Shown: one piece after another, positions 35,438 through 50,705 of the stretch
Numbering within the stretch: the first letter of the stretch is position 1
Layout of the letters: each line of letters begins with the position of its first letter
Source of the DNA: Streptomyces phaeolivaceus
Lineage (GTDB): Bacteria; Actinomycetota; Actinomycetes; Streptomycetales; Streptomycetaceae
Length of the DNA: 64,000 bases
Direction of reading: 5' to 3'
NCBI RefSeq assembly: GCF_009184865.1
Contig: NZ_CP045096.1
Coordinates: 3,906,001 to 3,970,000 of the forward strand
Program-made: the position numbers and the translations under genes
Notes under the pieces: generated by a model
The model's database searches: none
What the model was told of the DNA's origin: nothing
The model's input: only the letters and a program-made list of their open reading frames with translations

Positions 35438-36426
35438 TGGACCCGACCACTGACAACGCCGGGACCACCGGGGACCCGGGCACCGCCCGAGCCTCTCTGG
35501 AGGCCCTGCGCGCCGAGATCGCCAAAGCCGTGGTCGGCCAGGACCCCGCCGTGACCGGCCTCGTCGTCGCCCTCCTCTGCCGCGGACACGTCCTACTGGA
35601 AGGAGTCCCTGGGGTCGCCAAGACGTTGCTCGTCCGCGCACTCGCGTCCGCACTCGAACTGGACACCAAGCGCGTCCAGTTCACCCCGGACCTCATGCCG
35701 AGCGACGTCACCGGCTCCCTCGTCTACGACACCCGCAGCGCCGAGTTCTCCTTCCAGCCCGGCCCGGTCTTCACCAACCTGCTGCTCGCCGACGAGATCA
35801 ACCGCACACCTCCCAAGACCCAGTCGTCCCTCCTCGAAGCGATGGAGGAACGCCAGGTCACGGTCGACGGCACCCCACGCCCGCTCCCGGACCCGTTCCT
35901 GGTCGCCGCGACCCAGAACCCGGTCGAGTACGAGGGCACCTACCCCCTCCCCGAAGCCCAACTGGACCGCTTCCTCCTGAAACTGACGGTCCCGCTGCCG
36001 TCCCGCGAGGACGAGATCAACGTCCTCACCCGCCACGCCGAGGGCTTCAACCCGCGCGACCTGCGCGCCGCCGGCGTACGCCCCGTCGCGAACGCGGCCG
36101 ACCTCGAAGCCGCCCGCGCCGCCGTGGCCAAGACGACAATCTCCCCCGAGATCACCGCCTACGTCGTGGATGTCTGCCGCGCCACCCGCGATTCCCCGTC
36201 CCTCACCCTCGGTGTCTCCCCCCGAGGCGCCACGGCCCTCCTCGCGGCCTCCCGCGCCTGGGCCTGGCTGACGGGCCGCGACTACGTCATCCCCGACGAC
36301 GTCAAGGCACTCGCGCTCCCGACCCTGCGCCACCGTGTGCAGCTCCGCCCGGAGGCCGAGATGGAGGGCGTGACGGCCGACTCGGTCATCAACGCGATCC
36401 TCGCCCACGTCCCCGTCCCCCGCTGA
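35434..36426 (+). CDS. MoxR-family AAA+ ATPase
   Basis: The 330-residue protein has Walker A G-V-P-G-V-A-K-T at residues 57-64, Walker B L-L-L-A-D-E-I-N-R near 110, sensor 1 A-A-T-Q-N-P and arginine-finger region E-A-Q-L-D-R-F. The tail has L-G-V-S-P-R-G-A-T-A-L-L and D-V-K-A-L-A. MoxR ATPases act as chaperones for protein-complex assembly, usually with a VWA/DUF58 partner. AGAGAGG precedes ATG 35434. The stop overlaps the DUF58 start by one base. Confidence 0.94.
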   Translation: MMDPTTDNAGTTGDPGTARASLEALRAEIAKAVVGQDPAVTGLVVALLCRGHVLLEGVPGVAKTLLVRALASALELDTKRVQFTPDLMPSDVTGSLVYDTRSAEFSFQPGPVFTNLLLADEINRTPPKTQSSLLEAMEERQVTVDGTPRPLPDPFLVAATQNPVEYEGTYPLPEAQLDRFLLKLTVPLPSREDEINVLTRHAEGFNPRDLRAAGVRPVANAADLEAARAAVAKTTISPEITAYVVDVCRATRDSPSLTLGVSPRGATALLAASRAWAWLTGRDYVIPDDVKALALPTLRHRVQLRPEAEMEGVTADSVINAILAHVPVPR

Positions 36427-37736
36427 TGGCCCCCACCGGACGCGCCGCACTCCTCGCGGCACTCGGCGCCCTCCCCGTGGGCATCTGGGAGCCCAGCTGG
36501 ACGGGCGTCCTCGCCGTGAACGCCCCGCTGGCTCTGGCATGCGCCTGCGACTACGCCCTCGCCGCCCCGGTGCGCCGCCTGAGCTTCATTCGCTCCGGTG
36601 ACACCTCCGCACGCCTAGGCGAGACCGCGGACGTCACCCTCACGGTCACCAACCCCTCCAACCGCCCGCTGCGCGCCCACCTCCGTGACGCCTGGCCGCC
36701 CAGCAGCTGGCTCCCCGGCTCCGAAGTGACGTCCTCCCGCCACCGTCTCACCGTCCCCCCGGGCGAACGCCGCCGGATCATCACCCGCCTCCGCCCCACC
36801 CGCAGAGGCGACCGCCAGGCGGACAGGGTCACGATCCGCTCGTACGGCCCCCTCGCTCTCTTCGCCCGCCAGGGCAGCCACAAGGTCCCCTGGACCGTAC
36901 GCGTGCTGCCCCCGTTCACCAGCCGCAAGCATCTGCCGTCCAAACTGGCCCGCCTGCGCGAACTCGACGGCCGCACCAGCGTTCTGACCCGGGGTGAGGG
37001 CACGGAGTTCGACAGCCTTCGCGAGTACATCCCCGGCGACGACACCCGCTCCATCGACTGGCGCGCCACCGCCCGCCAGTCCTCGGTGGCGGTACGCACC
37101 TGGCGCCCCGAACGCGACCGCCACATCCTCCTCGTCCTCGACACCGGCCGTACCTCCGCGGGCCGGGTGGGCGACGCCCCCCGCCTCGACGCCTCCATGG
37201 ATGCGGCTCTCCTCCTGGCCGCCCTCGCCTCCCGCGCCGGCGACCGCGTGGACCTCCTGGCCTACGACCGCCGTGTACGCGCCCTGGTCCAGGGCCGCAC
37301 GGCGGGCGATGTCCTTCCGTCCCTGGTCAACGCCATGGCCTCGCTCGAACCCGAACTCGTCGAAACGGATGCCCGCGGTCTCACAGCCACAGCACTCCGT
37401 ACGGCCCCCCGCCGCGCCCTGATCGTTCTCCTCACCACCCTCGACGCGGCCCCCGTCGAACAGGGCCTCCTCCCCGTCCTGTCCCGCCTCACCCAACGCC
37501 ATTCGGTCCTGGTGGCCTCGGTCGCCGATCCGCACATCGCCCGTATGGCCAACTCCCGAGGCACCACGGACGCCGTCTACGAGGCAGCGGCAGCAGCCCA
37601 GGCCCAAGCCGACCGCAACCGCGTCGCCGACCAGCTCCGCCGCCACGGCGTCACGGTCGTCGACGCCACCCCGGACAACCTCGCGCCGGTCTTGGCGGAT
37701 GCCTATCTGGCGCTGAAGGCGGCGGGACGTCTCTGA
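36426..37736 (+). CDS. DUF58 domain-containing protein (VWA-like)
   Basis: This 436-residue protein has two membrane segments near the N-terminus (about residues 5-20 and 30-45). The DUF58 signature R-E-Y-I-P-G-D-D-T-R-S-I-D-W-R-A-T-A-R lies near residues 200-217, and a VWA-like region starts with I-L-L-V-L-D-T-G-R-T-S. The MIDAS-like D-T-G-R-T-S departs from D-x-S-x-S. It is the usual partner of MoxR. Start and stop of the pair share one base (TGATG). The operon ends here, with the rrn terminator just after. Confidence 0.92.
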   Translation: MAPTGRAALLAALGALPVGIWEPSWTGVLAVNAPLALACACDYALAAPVRRLSFIRSGDTSARLGETADVTLTVTNPSNRPLRAHLRDAWPPSSWLPGSEVTSSRHRLTVPPGERRRIITRLRPTRRGDRQADRVTIRSYGPLALFARQGSHKVPWTVRVLPPFTSRKHLPSKLARLRELDGRTSVLTRGEGTEFDSLREYIPGDDTRSIDWRATARQSSVAVRTWRPERDRHILLVLDTGRTSAGRVGDAPRLDASMDAALLLAALASRAGDRVDLLAYDRRVRALVQGRTAGDVLPSLVNAMASLEPELVETDARGLTATALRTAPRRALIVLLTTLDAAPVEQGLLPVLSRLTQRHSVLVASVADPHIARMANSRGTTDAVYEAAAAAQAQADRNRVADQLRRHGVTVVDATPDNLAPVLADAYLALKAAGRL

Positions 37737-37766
37737 ATTCCCCGGGGGGCGACCCCGGAAAAGCAA

Positions 37767-37796
37767 AAAGGCCCACACCATAAGGTGTGGGCCTTT
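37767..37796. terminator. Strong hairpin terminating rrn (and DUF58 operon)
   Basis: AAAGGCCCACACC / GGTGTGGGCCTTT form a 13-bp perfect stem with a 4-base loop. On the minus strand the hairpin is followed by TTTTTGCTTTT, a U-tract suited to intrinsic termination of the rRNA transcript. Confidence 0.92.
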
Positions 37797-37806
37797 CGCA
37801 ATATTT

Positions 37807-37925
37807 GTTCGGCGGCGTCCTACTCTCCCACAGGGTCCCCCCTGCAGTACCATCGGCGCTGTAAGGCTTAGCTTCCGGGTTCGGAATGTAACCGGGCGTT
37901 TCCCTCACGCTATGACCACCGAAAC
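37807..37925 (-). rRNA. rrf: 5S ribosomal RNA
   Basis: The minus strand starts GTTTCGGTGGTCATAGCG and ends GAGTAGGACGCCGCCGAAC, the Streptomyces 5S form with the conserved CCGAACCCGGAAG loop. The ends are estimated from pairing of the terminal stem (GTTTCGGTGG with CCGCCGAAC), so they may be off by one or two bases. Confidence 0.93.
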
Positions 37926-38012
37926 ACTATGAAACACTCAACCGCACCACCCAGTGGCCCTGGGCGGGGTTGTTCGTGGTTTCAGAACCAACACAGTGGA
38001 CGCGAGCAACTG

Positions 38013-42964
<4,952 letters not shown>

Positions 42965-43490
42965 ATGTTTACCCGTAATCGGGTGCACACATCACGAGAG
43001 CGGAACCACCGGAGGAATGATCCGATGGTTCACAGCGTCCTCGCTGTGTTTTCTTCAAAGGAACCTCGCCCCAGCAGAAGCTGGAGACGGGGTATCAACA
43101 TATCTGGCGTTGATTTTTGGCACGCTGTTGAGTTCTCAAGGAACGGACGCTTCCTTCGTACTCACCCAAGTTGTTACTCAGGCTTTCCTCCGGGCAGTTT
43201 CCCTTCGGTCCTGCTGTGTTGCTGTCTTGCGTTTCCAACCTTACCAGATCCGTTTTCCGTTCCGTTTCCGGTCGGAATTCATTTCCGGTGGCCGTTGGGG
43301 GCCTTACCTAATTTGATTGCCTTGCGGCTTTCTTTCGGCGATTCCGACTTTATCAGAAGTTTTTGGCCGGTCTGACCGGCCGCTTCTTCCTGAATCATCG
43401 GGTGGGCTCACTCGGGAAATCATCATTCGCGAGAAGCCGATAGATTTTCGCCGTCACCTCGGGGTATGACCACCTCTAGGCAACTGTTCG
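42965..43490 (-). promoter_or_regulatory. rrn leader with boxA-like antitermination element
   Basis: On the minus strand the leader contains CTTGAGAACTCAACAGCGTG at 43121-43140, an element repeated in Streptomyces rrn leaders and resembling an antitermination/processing site. Further downstream stems pair CACAGCG-AGGA-CGCTGTG (about 43030-43047). Possible additional promoters lie near 43240 and 43345, but their boxes are weak. No gene is present. Confidence 0.7.
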
Positions 43491-43519
43491 AATCTACCTC
43501 CCCACAGGCACCGTGTCAA
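43491..43519 (-). promoter_or_regulatory. rrn promoter, consensus vegetative type
   Basis: The minus strand reads TTGACA (43519-43514), 17 bases, TAGATT (43496-43491). This is a near-perfect HrdB-type promoter about 530 bases upstream of 16S. It is only about 54 bases after the end of the spoIIM-like gene on the same strand. Confidence 0.82.
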
Positions 43520-43573
43520 CGGCTCTTGCGGGAACGAAGAGGAGACTAACAGCCCGGCGGGGGTGGACGCACA

Positions 43574-44581
43574 TCAGGCGGCCGTAGGGACCGCGGCGCT
43601 GCGTTCGTGCTCCTCGACGTCGCCCGTCTCACCGGCCCGGACGGCCCGTCCGCCCAGGACGTAGACGTATGCGAGGAAGGCCAGTTCGGCGAGGACGCCG
43701 ATGCTGATGCGGGCCCAGGTGGGCAGGCCGGACGGGGTGACGAAGCCTTCGATGGCGCCGGAGATGAAGAGAACCAGCGCCAGGCCTATCGCCATGCCCA
43801 GGGCGGCTCGCCCCTCCTCCGCCAGGGCGGAACGGCGGGTGCGAGGGCCGGGGTCGATGAGGGTCCAGCCGAGACGGAGGCCCGTGCCGGCGGCCACGAA
43901 GACGGCGGTCAGTTCCAGCAGGCCGTGCGGAAGGATCAGGCCGAGAAAGACGTCGAGGCGGCCTGCCGAGGTCATCAGTCCGATGCCCACGCCCAGGTTG
44001 AGCATGTTCAGGAGCAGGATCCACAGGACCGGCAGGCCCAGGAAGATGCCCAGGACCAAGCACATCGCGGCGGCCTGGGCGTTGTTCGTCCACACCTGGG
44101 CCGCGAAGGACGCGGCGGGATGGCTTGAGTAGTACGTCTCGTACTGGCCACCGGGGCGGGTCATCTCACGCAGTGCGTCGGGGGCCGCGATGCTCGCCTG
44201 GACCTCCGGGTGGGTGCCGATCCACCACCCCAGGAGCACCGCGACGAGGGTGGAGAGCAGTGCCGTCGGGACCCACCAGTGACGGGAGCGGTACACCGCG
44301 GCGGGGAAACCGTGGGTCAGGAAGCGGGTGACATCGCGCCAGGACGCGCGTCGGTTTCCTGTCACGGCACTACGCGCGCGTGCCACCAGTTGGCTGAGAC
44401 GTCCCGTGAGCTGAGGATCCGGGGCGCTGGACTGGATCAGGGAGAGGTGGGTGGCGGTGCGCTGGTAGAGGGTGACGAGTTCGTCGACCTCGGCGCCGTC
44501 GAGTCGGCGCTGGCGGCGGAGCAGGGTGTCGAGGCGGTCCCACTCGGCGCGATGGGCGGACACGAAGACATCGAGGTCCAT
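43574..44581 (-). CDS. SpoIIM-family stage II sporulation-like membrane protein
   Basis: The 335-residue protein has a cytosolic N-terminal 95 residues with H-R-A-E-W-D-R-L-D-T-L-L and L-V-T-L-Y-Q-R-T-A-T-H-L. Five or six membrane helices follow, the SpoIIM domain, with N-N-A-Q-A-A-A-M-C-L-V-L-G and P-H-G-L-L-E-L. Proteins of this kind recur beside RDD, MoxR and DUF58 genes in actinobacteria. It is divergent from the RDD gene and upstream of the rrn promoter on the same strand; no hairpin terminator is evident between them. The sporulation name comes from homology only. Confidence 0.9.
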   Translation of the reverse strand: MDLDVFVSAHRAEWDRLDTLLRRQRRLDGAEVDELVTLYQRTATHLSLIQSSAPDPQLTGRLSQLVARARSAVTGNRRASWRDVTRFLTHGFPAAVYRSRHWWVPTALLSTLVAVLLGWWIGTHPEVQASIAAPDALREMTRPGGQYETYYSSHPAASFAAQVWTNNAQAAAMCLVLGIFLGLPVLWILLLNMLNLGVGIGLMTSAGRLDVFLGLILPHGLLELTAVFVAAGTGLRLGWTLIDPGPRTRRSALAEEGRAALGMAIGLALVLFISGAIEGFVTPSGLPTWARISIGVLAELAFLAYVYVLGGRAVRAGETGDVEEHERSAAVPTAA

Positions 44582-44624
44582 CGGGTGTGCTGCTCCTCGT
44601 CCCTCTCATACTGCGTGTCGGCTT

Positions 44625-44651
44625 GTCGTACTGGTCGTACTGGTCGTACTG
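44625..44651. repeat. Three tandem copies of GTCGTACTG
   Basis: Three perfect 9-bp copies lie in the 148-bp region between the divergent spoIIM-like and RDD genes. The role, if any, is unknown; it could be slippage or a repeated regulator site. Confidence 0.8.
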
Positions 44652-44729
44652 CGGCGCGATATGACCTCAGCTTGGCAGACTGGCCACTCTCGGGGCAGGT
44701 CAGGGGATCAAACCGGAAGGACTACGGGT

Positions 44730-45737
44730 GTGAGTGAGCTGGTGACTGGTGAGGCGGTGGCGCTGGAGCTGCGTCCCGCGAAGCTGCCGAGCCGGGCGCT
44801 GGCGGTGCTGCTCGACCTGGTCGTGGCCATGGTCGTGTACCTCGCGGTGGTGCTGGTCCTGGTGCTGTCGACGGCCGGCCTCGACGAGGCCGCGCAGGCG
44901 GCGATATCCGTCGCCGCCTTCCTGCTCGTCCTGGTGGGCGGGCCGATCGCCGTGGAGACGCTGAGCCATGGGCGTTCGCTGGGGAAACTGGCGTGCGGGC
45001 TGCGGGTGGTGCGGGACGACGGCGGACCGATCCGGTTCCGGCACGCGTTGGTGCGCGGTGCGGTCGGGGTGGTCGAGATCCTGATGACGTTCGGCGTCGT
45101 CGCGTGCATCGCCTCGCTCGTGTCGGAGCGGGGGCGGCGGCTGGGTGATGTGTTCGCGGGGACGCTGGTGGTGCGGGAGCGGGTTCCGGCCGGGCGGACG
45201 GCGTTCGTTCCCCCGCCGCCGCCCTGGCTCGTGGGGCAGTTCTCCGGGCTCGACCTGTCCGCCGTTCCGGACGGGCTGTGGCTGGCCGTCCGCCAGTACC
45301 TGACGCGTATGCGGCAGCTGGACCCGCACGTCGCCGCGGCCATGGCGGAGCGTCTCGCGGCGGACCTCGCAGCTCGTACGGGGGCTCCGGCGCCGTACGG
45401 GGTGCCGCCGGGCGCGTATCTGGCGGCTGTGGTGCACGAGCGGCAGGCGCGGGAGGCCCGCCAGGCGTTCGGGGGCGCGCAGGGTGGCGCACAGCTGACG
45501 ATGCCCCAGCGTCCCATGCCCCAGCCGCCCATAGCGCCGACGGGCCCGCCTCCTGTGGCACCGGCGTACGCCCCACCCGGGCACTACGTGAGCCCGACCC
45601 CGCAGACCGGGGCCTCGGAGTACGCGCCGCCGACGGGAGGCACGGGGGTCGCTCCCGGCGCAGCTGTTCCCGAAGTGCCGAAAGCCGCGCAGCCTCCCGT
45701 CGAGCGGCCGAGCACCGGGTTCGCGCCGCCCGCGTAG
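44730..45737 (+). CDS. RDD-family membrane protein
   Basis: In this 335-residue protein the RDD domain spans about residues 15-155. It starts P-S-R-A-L-A-V-L-L-D-L-V-V-A-M and continues with G-R-S-L-G-K-L-A-C-G-L-R-V and R-R-L-G-D-V-F-A-G-T-L-V-V. Three to four membrane helices are expected, and the Pro-rich C-terminal 100 residues are cytosolic and disordered. GTG 44730 has GGAAGG upstream. It is divergent from the SpoIIM-like gene, its usual neighbour. Function is unknown; some RDD proteins are ion antiporters. Confidence 0.9.
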   Translation: MSELVTGEAVALELRPAKLPSRALAVLLDLVVAMVVYLAVVLVLVLSTAGLDEAAQAAISVAAFLLVLVGGPIAVETLSHGRSLGKLACGLRVVRDDGGPIRFRHALVRGAVGVVEILMTFGVVACIASLVSERGRRLGDVFAGTLVVRERVPAGRTAFVPPPPPWLVGQFSGLDLSAVPDGLWLAVRQYLTRMRQLDPHVAAAMAERLAADLAARTGAPAPYGVPPGAYLAAVVHERQAREARQAFGGAQGGAQLTMPQRPMPQPPIAPTGPPPVAPAYAPPGHYVSPTPQTGASEYAPPTGGTGVAPGAAVPEVPKAAQPPVERPSTGFAPPA

Positions 45738-45766
45738 GCCCGGCGTCGCCGCGGCCCGGGTCGGGC

Positions 45767-46381
45767 TCAGCCGAACGTCGACGGCGGGGTCTCCAGATGC
45801 TCCAGCTCGATTCCGGGGGCCGCCAGAACGACGTCGCCCGCGAGGTGGACGGTGTGCCGCTCCCCCGTGTCCAGGGCTGTGACCTGGTATTCGTCCACGG
45901 TCAGAGGGCCGTTGTCAGTGGCGTGTGCTTCTCTTGCGATCAAGGCCCAGGACTGGTCCAAGGTGCGCGGGGCGAGGACCGGGTCGGTGAAGGCGACGAG
46001 GCGTACACGGGTGGCGGGCGCGGAAGGGGTGAGGCGCAGGAGGCGGGCGGTGGCGATCAGGAACGCCGGGGAGGTGCCGGTGAAGGCGTGGGCGGGGACA
46101 TTGCCCTCGGTGGCCTCCGTGCCGGTGGGGTCGGTGCGGACCCAGGTGACGCCGTCGAGGGCGGCGCCGCGGACCTGCCAGCTCGCGGCGTGCAGTTCGA
46201 GGCGGATGGGACGGCCGAGTTCGTCGAGGGCGAGGTCGACGGAGCCCAGGTGGTCGCCGGAGGGAGCGGTCAGCTGGGAGACATAGCGCCAGCCGGACGG
46301 GCCGGGCGCGCAGTGGAAGTGTTCTTCGGCGAGGAGGGTGTGGTCGTGAGGGTCGTGAAGCGAATACCGGCCGCGGGGCAT
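45767..46381 (-). CDS. Conserved hypothetical protein
   Basis: This 204-residue soluble protein starts M-P-R-G-R-Y-S-L-H-D-P-H-D-H-T-L-L-A-E-E-H-F-H and is rich in beta-strand-like segments (G-W-R-Y-V-S-Q-L, R-L-E-L-H-A-A-S-W-Q-V-R-G). I do not recognise a characterised family; the H-F-x-C-x-P-G-P-x-G-W-R-Y pattern suggests a conserved actinobacterial family. There is no signal peptide. It lies between the RDD gene and ahcY. Confidence 0.7.
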   Translation of the reverse strand: MPRGRYSLHDPHDHTLLAEEHFHCAPGPSGWRYVSQLTAPSGDHLGSVDLALDELGRPIRLELHAASWQVRGAALDGVTWVRTDPTGTEATEGNVPAHAFTGTSPAFLIATARLLRLTPSAPATRVRLVAFTDPVLAPRTLDQSWALIAREAHATDNGPLTVDEYQVTALDTGERHTVHLAGDVVLAAPGIELEHLETPPSTFG

Positions 46382-46446
46382 GGGGGTCCTGGGTCTTGAC
46401 GGGCCGGTCCGGCCGAGGGACGGATCACGGGTTCAGGGGTGGAACG

Positions 46447-46481
46447 GGCAGGCCCCCGGCACGGGGGTGCGGGGGCCTGCC
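46447..46481 (-). terminator. Hairpin after ahcY
   Basis: GGCAGGCCCCC / GGGGGCCTGCC form an 11-bp stem with a 13-base loop between ahcY and the next minus-strand gene. Confidence 0.7.
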
Positions 46482-46555
46482 TGGAAGCTGCTGATGTGAC
46501 GGGTGCGTCGGTCGGTGCGTGGACGCGGCCACCGAAGACGCACCCGCCGGGTGGA

Positions 46556-48013
<1,458 letters not shown>

Positions 48014-48296
48014 TGCGAGCTGCTCCTCGGTGTCGGGTCGAGGGTGGGTAGGGCTGGTCTGCGCGGCGGCGGACACAGGGGTGCCCCGAAGAGGACACAG
48101 GCATGCCCGCGTGTGCGCAGCGCAGTCCGTCGGAGGCCCTCTCTCCCTCGGCCGGTCCTCGGTGGGACCGCCCGACCGCCATCAGCAGCGACGTCTGGCT
48201 CCGTCCCAAGCTACACCGGTCGGCCCGGCCTGCCCCAGTCCGCCTGCGTACAGATCAAGCCGAAGCGAGGGACGGATGGGGGCCCGGGACGCGGAA

Positions 48297-48326
48297 GGGC
48301 CCGTCGCCTCGGTTCGCGACGGGCCC
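48297..48326 (-). terminator. Hairpin after the CDF transporter gene
   Basis: GGGCCCGTCGC / GCGACGGGCCC form an 11-bp perfect stem with an 8-base loop, 25 bases past the stop. Confidence 0.75.
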
Positions 48327-48350
48327 GTGTGCTGCGAAGTGGCAGGTGGG

Positions 48351-49328
48351 TCAGTGCTCGGCGGTGGGGGCCGGGCCGCCGGGGGCGGCGTCGGGGTCGG
48401 CGCCCTTGGCCGCCTCCGCCTCGCTGTAGATGTCGGGCTCCAGGTAGATGACGCGGGCGATCGGGACGGCCTCGCGGATGCGGGCCTCGGCGGCGTCGAT
48501 GGCGTTGGCGACCTCGGTGGCCGTCTCGTCGTGCCGGACGGCGATCTTGGCGGCGACCAGCAGCTCCTCGGGGCCGAGGTGCAGCGTGCGCATGTGGATG
48601 ATGGCGGGGACCGTGTCGCCGTCGACGATCGCGGCCTCGATCTTCCTGACGTCCTCGACTCCGGCGGCCTCGCCCAGGAGCAGCGACTTGGTCTCGGCGG
48701 CCAGGACGATCGCGATGAGGATCAGCAGGACGCCGATGCAGAGGGTGCCGATGCCGTCCCAGACGCCGTCGCCGGTGATCAGGGCGAGGCCGACGCCGCC
48801 GAGGGCGAGGATCAGACCGACGAGGGCGCCGAGGTCCTCCAGGAGGACGACCGGCAGCTCGGGGGCCTTGGCGTGGCGGACGAACTCGGTCCAGGACTTC
48901 TGGCCGCGCAGGACGTTGGATTCCTTGATGGCGGTCCGGAAGGAGAACGACTCGGCGATGATCGCGAAGACGAGGACGCCGACCGGCCAGTACCAGGCCT
49001 CGATCTCGTGCGGGTGCTTGATCTTCTCGTAGCCCTCGTAGAGGGCGAACATGCCGCCGACGGAGAAGAGGACGATGGAGACGAGGAAGGCGTAGATGTA
49101 GCGCTCGCGGCCGTAGCCGAAGGGGTGTTGCGGGGTCGCCTCGCGCTGGGCCTTCTTGCCGCCGAGGAGCAGCAGGGCCTGGTTGCCCGAGTCGGCGAGC
49201 GAGTGCACGGACTCGGCGAGCATCGACGACGAGTTGCTGAAGAGGAACGCCACGAACTTCGCTACCGCGATGGCGAGGTTGGCGGCGAGTGCCGCCACGA
49301 TCGCCTTGGTGCCGCCTGACGCGCTCAT
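48351..49328 (-). CDS. Cation diffusion facilitator transporter
   Basis: The 325-residue protein has about six membrane helices, with S-M-L-A-E-S-V-H-S-L-A-D-S-G-N-Q-A-L-L in helix 2 (metal-binding H and D) and E-D-L-G-A-L-V-G-L in helix 5. A cytosolic metal-sensing C-terminal domain follows. Such proteins export Zn, Fe, Mn or similar divalent ions in exchange for protons; which metal cannot be read. This subtype, with the long T-P-Q-H-P-F-G-Y-G-R-E-R loop, is common in actinobacteria. Its C-terminus is Ala/Pro-rich. Confidence 0.93.
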   Translation of the reverse strand: MSASGGTKAIVAALAANLAIAVAKFVAFLFSNSSSMLAESVHSLADSGNQALLLLGGKKAQREATPQHPFGYGRERYIYAFLVSIVLFSVGGMFALYEGYEKIKHPHEIEAWYWPVGVLVFAIIAESFSFRTAIKESNVLRGQKSWTEFVRHAKAPELPVVLLEDLGALVGLILALGGVGLALITGDGVWDGIGTLCIGVLLILIAIVLAAETKSLLLGEAAGVEDVRKIEAAIVDGDTVPAIIHMRTLHLGPEELLVAAKIAVRHDETATEVANAIDAAEARIREAVPIARVIYLEPDIYSEAEAAKGADPDAAPGGPAPTAEH

Positions 49329-49487
49329 GTGTCCGGGGTGTCCCTTCGCCTACGCATTTATCTGTGCGTGGGTGTGCGTACCTGGCACGCGTACCCACGT
49401 CTCCGTCCGTCACCGGCCGGGCTTTGCCCGCCTTTTGCAGGGGGCATTGTTGCAGCCCGGTCCGGCGGGTCGCACGGGTCCCGTCGC

Positions 49488-50639
49488 TCAGGCGACCACG
49501 GTGGCGCGGAACAGGGTGCCCGGTCCGGACACCTCGGCCTTCTCGTCGGCCGGTACGAAGACGGACTGGCCGGGGGCGAGGGTGTGTTCGCCGGCGCGGA
49601 CCGAACCGGCCGTGCAGAGCAGGATCTGCGGGGTGGAGCGGGTGAGGTCGTGCGGGGCGCCGGCCTCGGGGAGGACGAAGCGGGAGAGACGGAACTCGTC
49701 GATGGGGGTCTCGTAGACCTCCTCGCCGTCGGGGGACGCCTCGGGGCGCAGGACGCCGGGGTCGGTCGCCTCGAAGCGGACGATGCGCAGGAGTTCGGGG
49801 ACGTCGACGTGCTTGGGGGTGAGTCCGCAGCGCAGGACGTTGTCGGAGTTGGCCATGATCTCGACGCCGAGGCCGTTGAGGTAGGCGTGCGGGATGCCGG
49901 CGCCGAGGAACAGGGCCTCGCCGGGCTGCAGACGTACGTGGTTGAGGAGCATGGCGGCGATGACGCCGGGGTCGCCCGGGTAGTGGTGGGCGATGTCGGC
50001 GTACGGGGCGTAGTCGCCGCCGAGGCGGGCGCAGGCGGCGGCGGCCTCGGTGACCGTGTGGGCGATCTCCGCGGGGTCCGCGGCCAGGACGGCGGTCAAC
50101 ACCTCGCGCAGCGCGGCCTCTTCGGGGTGGGCGTGCAGGAGGTCGACGTACGGCTTGAGGGAGTCGACGTCGAGGCCGGCGAGCAGGTCGGCGGCCCGCA
50201 GCGGGTCGCGGAAGCCGCAGAGGCCGTCGAACTCCGTGAGGGCGCAGATGAGTTCGGGCTTGTGGTTGGCGTCCTTGTAGTTGCGGTGGCCCGCGTCGAT
50301 CGGGATGCCGCGCCGCTCCTCGTCCTCGTATCCCTCCCTGGCTTGTTCGAGGTCGGGGTGGACCTGGAGGGAGAGGGGGGCGCCGGCGGCGAGGAGCTTC
50401 AGGAGGAAGGGGAGGCGGGGGCCGAACTTCTCGACCGTCGGGATTCCCAGCTCGCGTTCCGGTGCCTCGTCGATCACCTCGGTGAGGGGGCCGCGCCCGG
50501 TGCGCGAGGGCGCGCCGGGGTGGGCGCCCATCCACATCTCCGCCTGCGGCTCGCCGGTGGGGGCCACGCCGAGGAGCTGCGGGATGGCGGTGGTCGAACC
50601 CCAGGCGTAGGGACGGACGGTGTTGTCGAGGCGGTCCAT
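49488..50639 (-). CDS. manA: Mannose-6-phosphate isomerase, class I
   Basis: The 383-residue cytosolic zinc enzyme interconverts fructose-6-phosphate and mannose-6-phosphate. The type I motifs are present: Y-A-W-G-S near residue 11, A-E-M-W-M-G-A-H-P, S-L-Q-V-H-P-D (zinc His), Y-K-D-A-N-H-K-P-E (zinc Glu/His) and G-I-P-H-A-Y-L-N-G-L-G-V-E. ATG 50639 is the family start. It groups with the SIS, Trm112-like and manB genes for GDP-mannose supply. Confidence 0.95.
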   Translation of the reverse strand: MDRLDNTVRPYAWGSTTAIPQLLGVAPTGEPQAEMWMGAHPGAPSRTGRGPLTEVIDEAPERELGIPTVEKFGPRLPFLLKLLAAGAPLSLQVHPDLEQAREGYEDEERRGIPIDAGHRNYKDANHKPELICALTEFDGLCGFRDPLRAADLLAGLDVDSLKPYVDLLHAHPEEAALREVLTAVLAADPAEIAHTVTEAAAACARLGGDYAPYADIAHHYPGDPGVIAAMLLNHVRLQPGEALFLGAGIPHAYLNGLGVEIMANSDNVLRCGLTPKHVDVPELLRIVRFEATDPGVLRPEASPDGEEVYETPIDEFRLSRFVLPEAGAPHDLTRSTPQILLCTAGSVRAGEHTLAPGQSVFVPADEKAEVSGPGTLFRATVVA

Positions 50640-50705
50640 GGTGTGTGTTTCTCCGTAGGTGGGAGGCCGGCCGAGGCCCCGGTCAGGGTCGGGCTCCGGT
50701 AAAGA

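Noticed and set aside
48014..48230. S-adenosylhomocysteine riboswitch or cysteine leader peptide upstream of ahcY
   Set aside because: CCGAGGAGCAGC before the start resembles the first bases of the SAH aptamer, but it overlaps the ribosome binding site and the rest of the aptamer is missing. A small frame reading [11 protein letters not shown] has no ribosome binding site.
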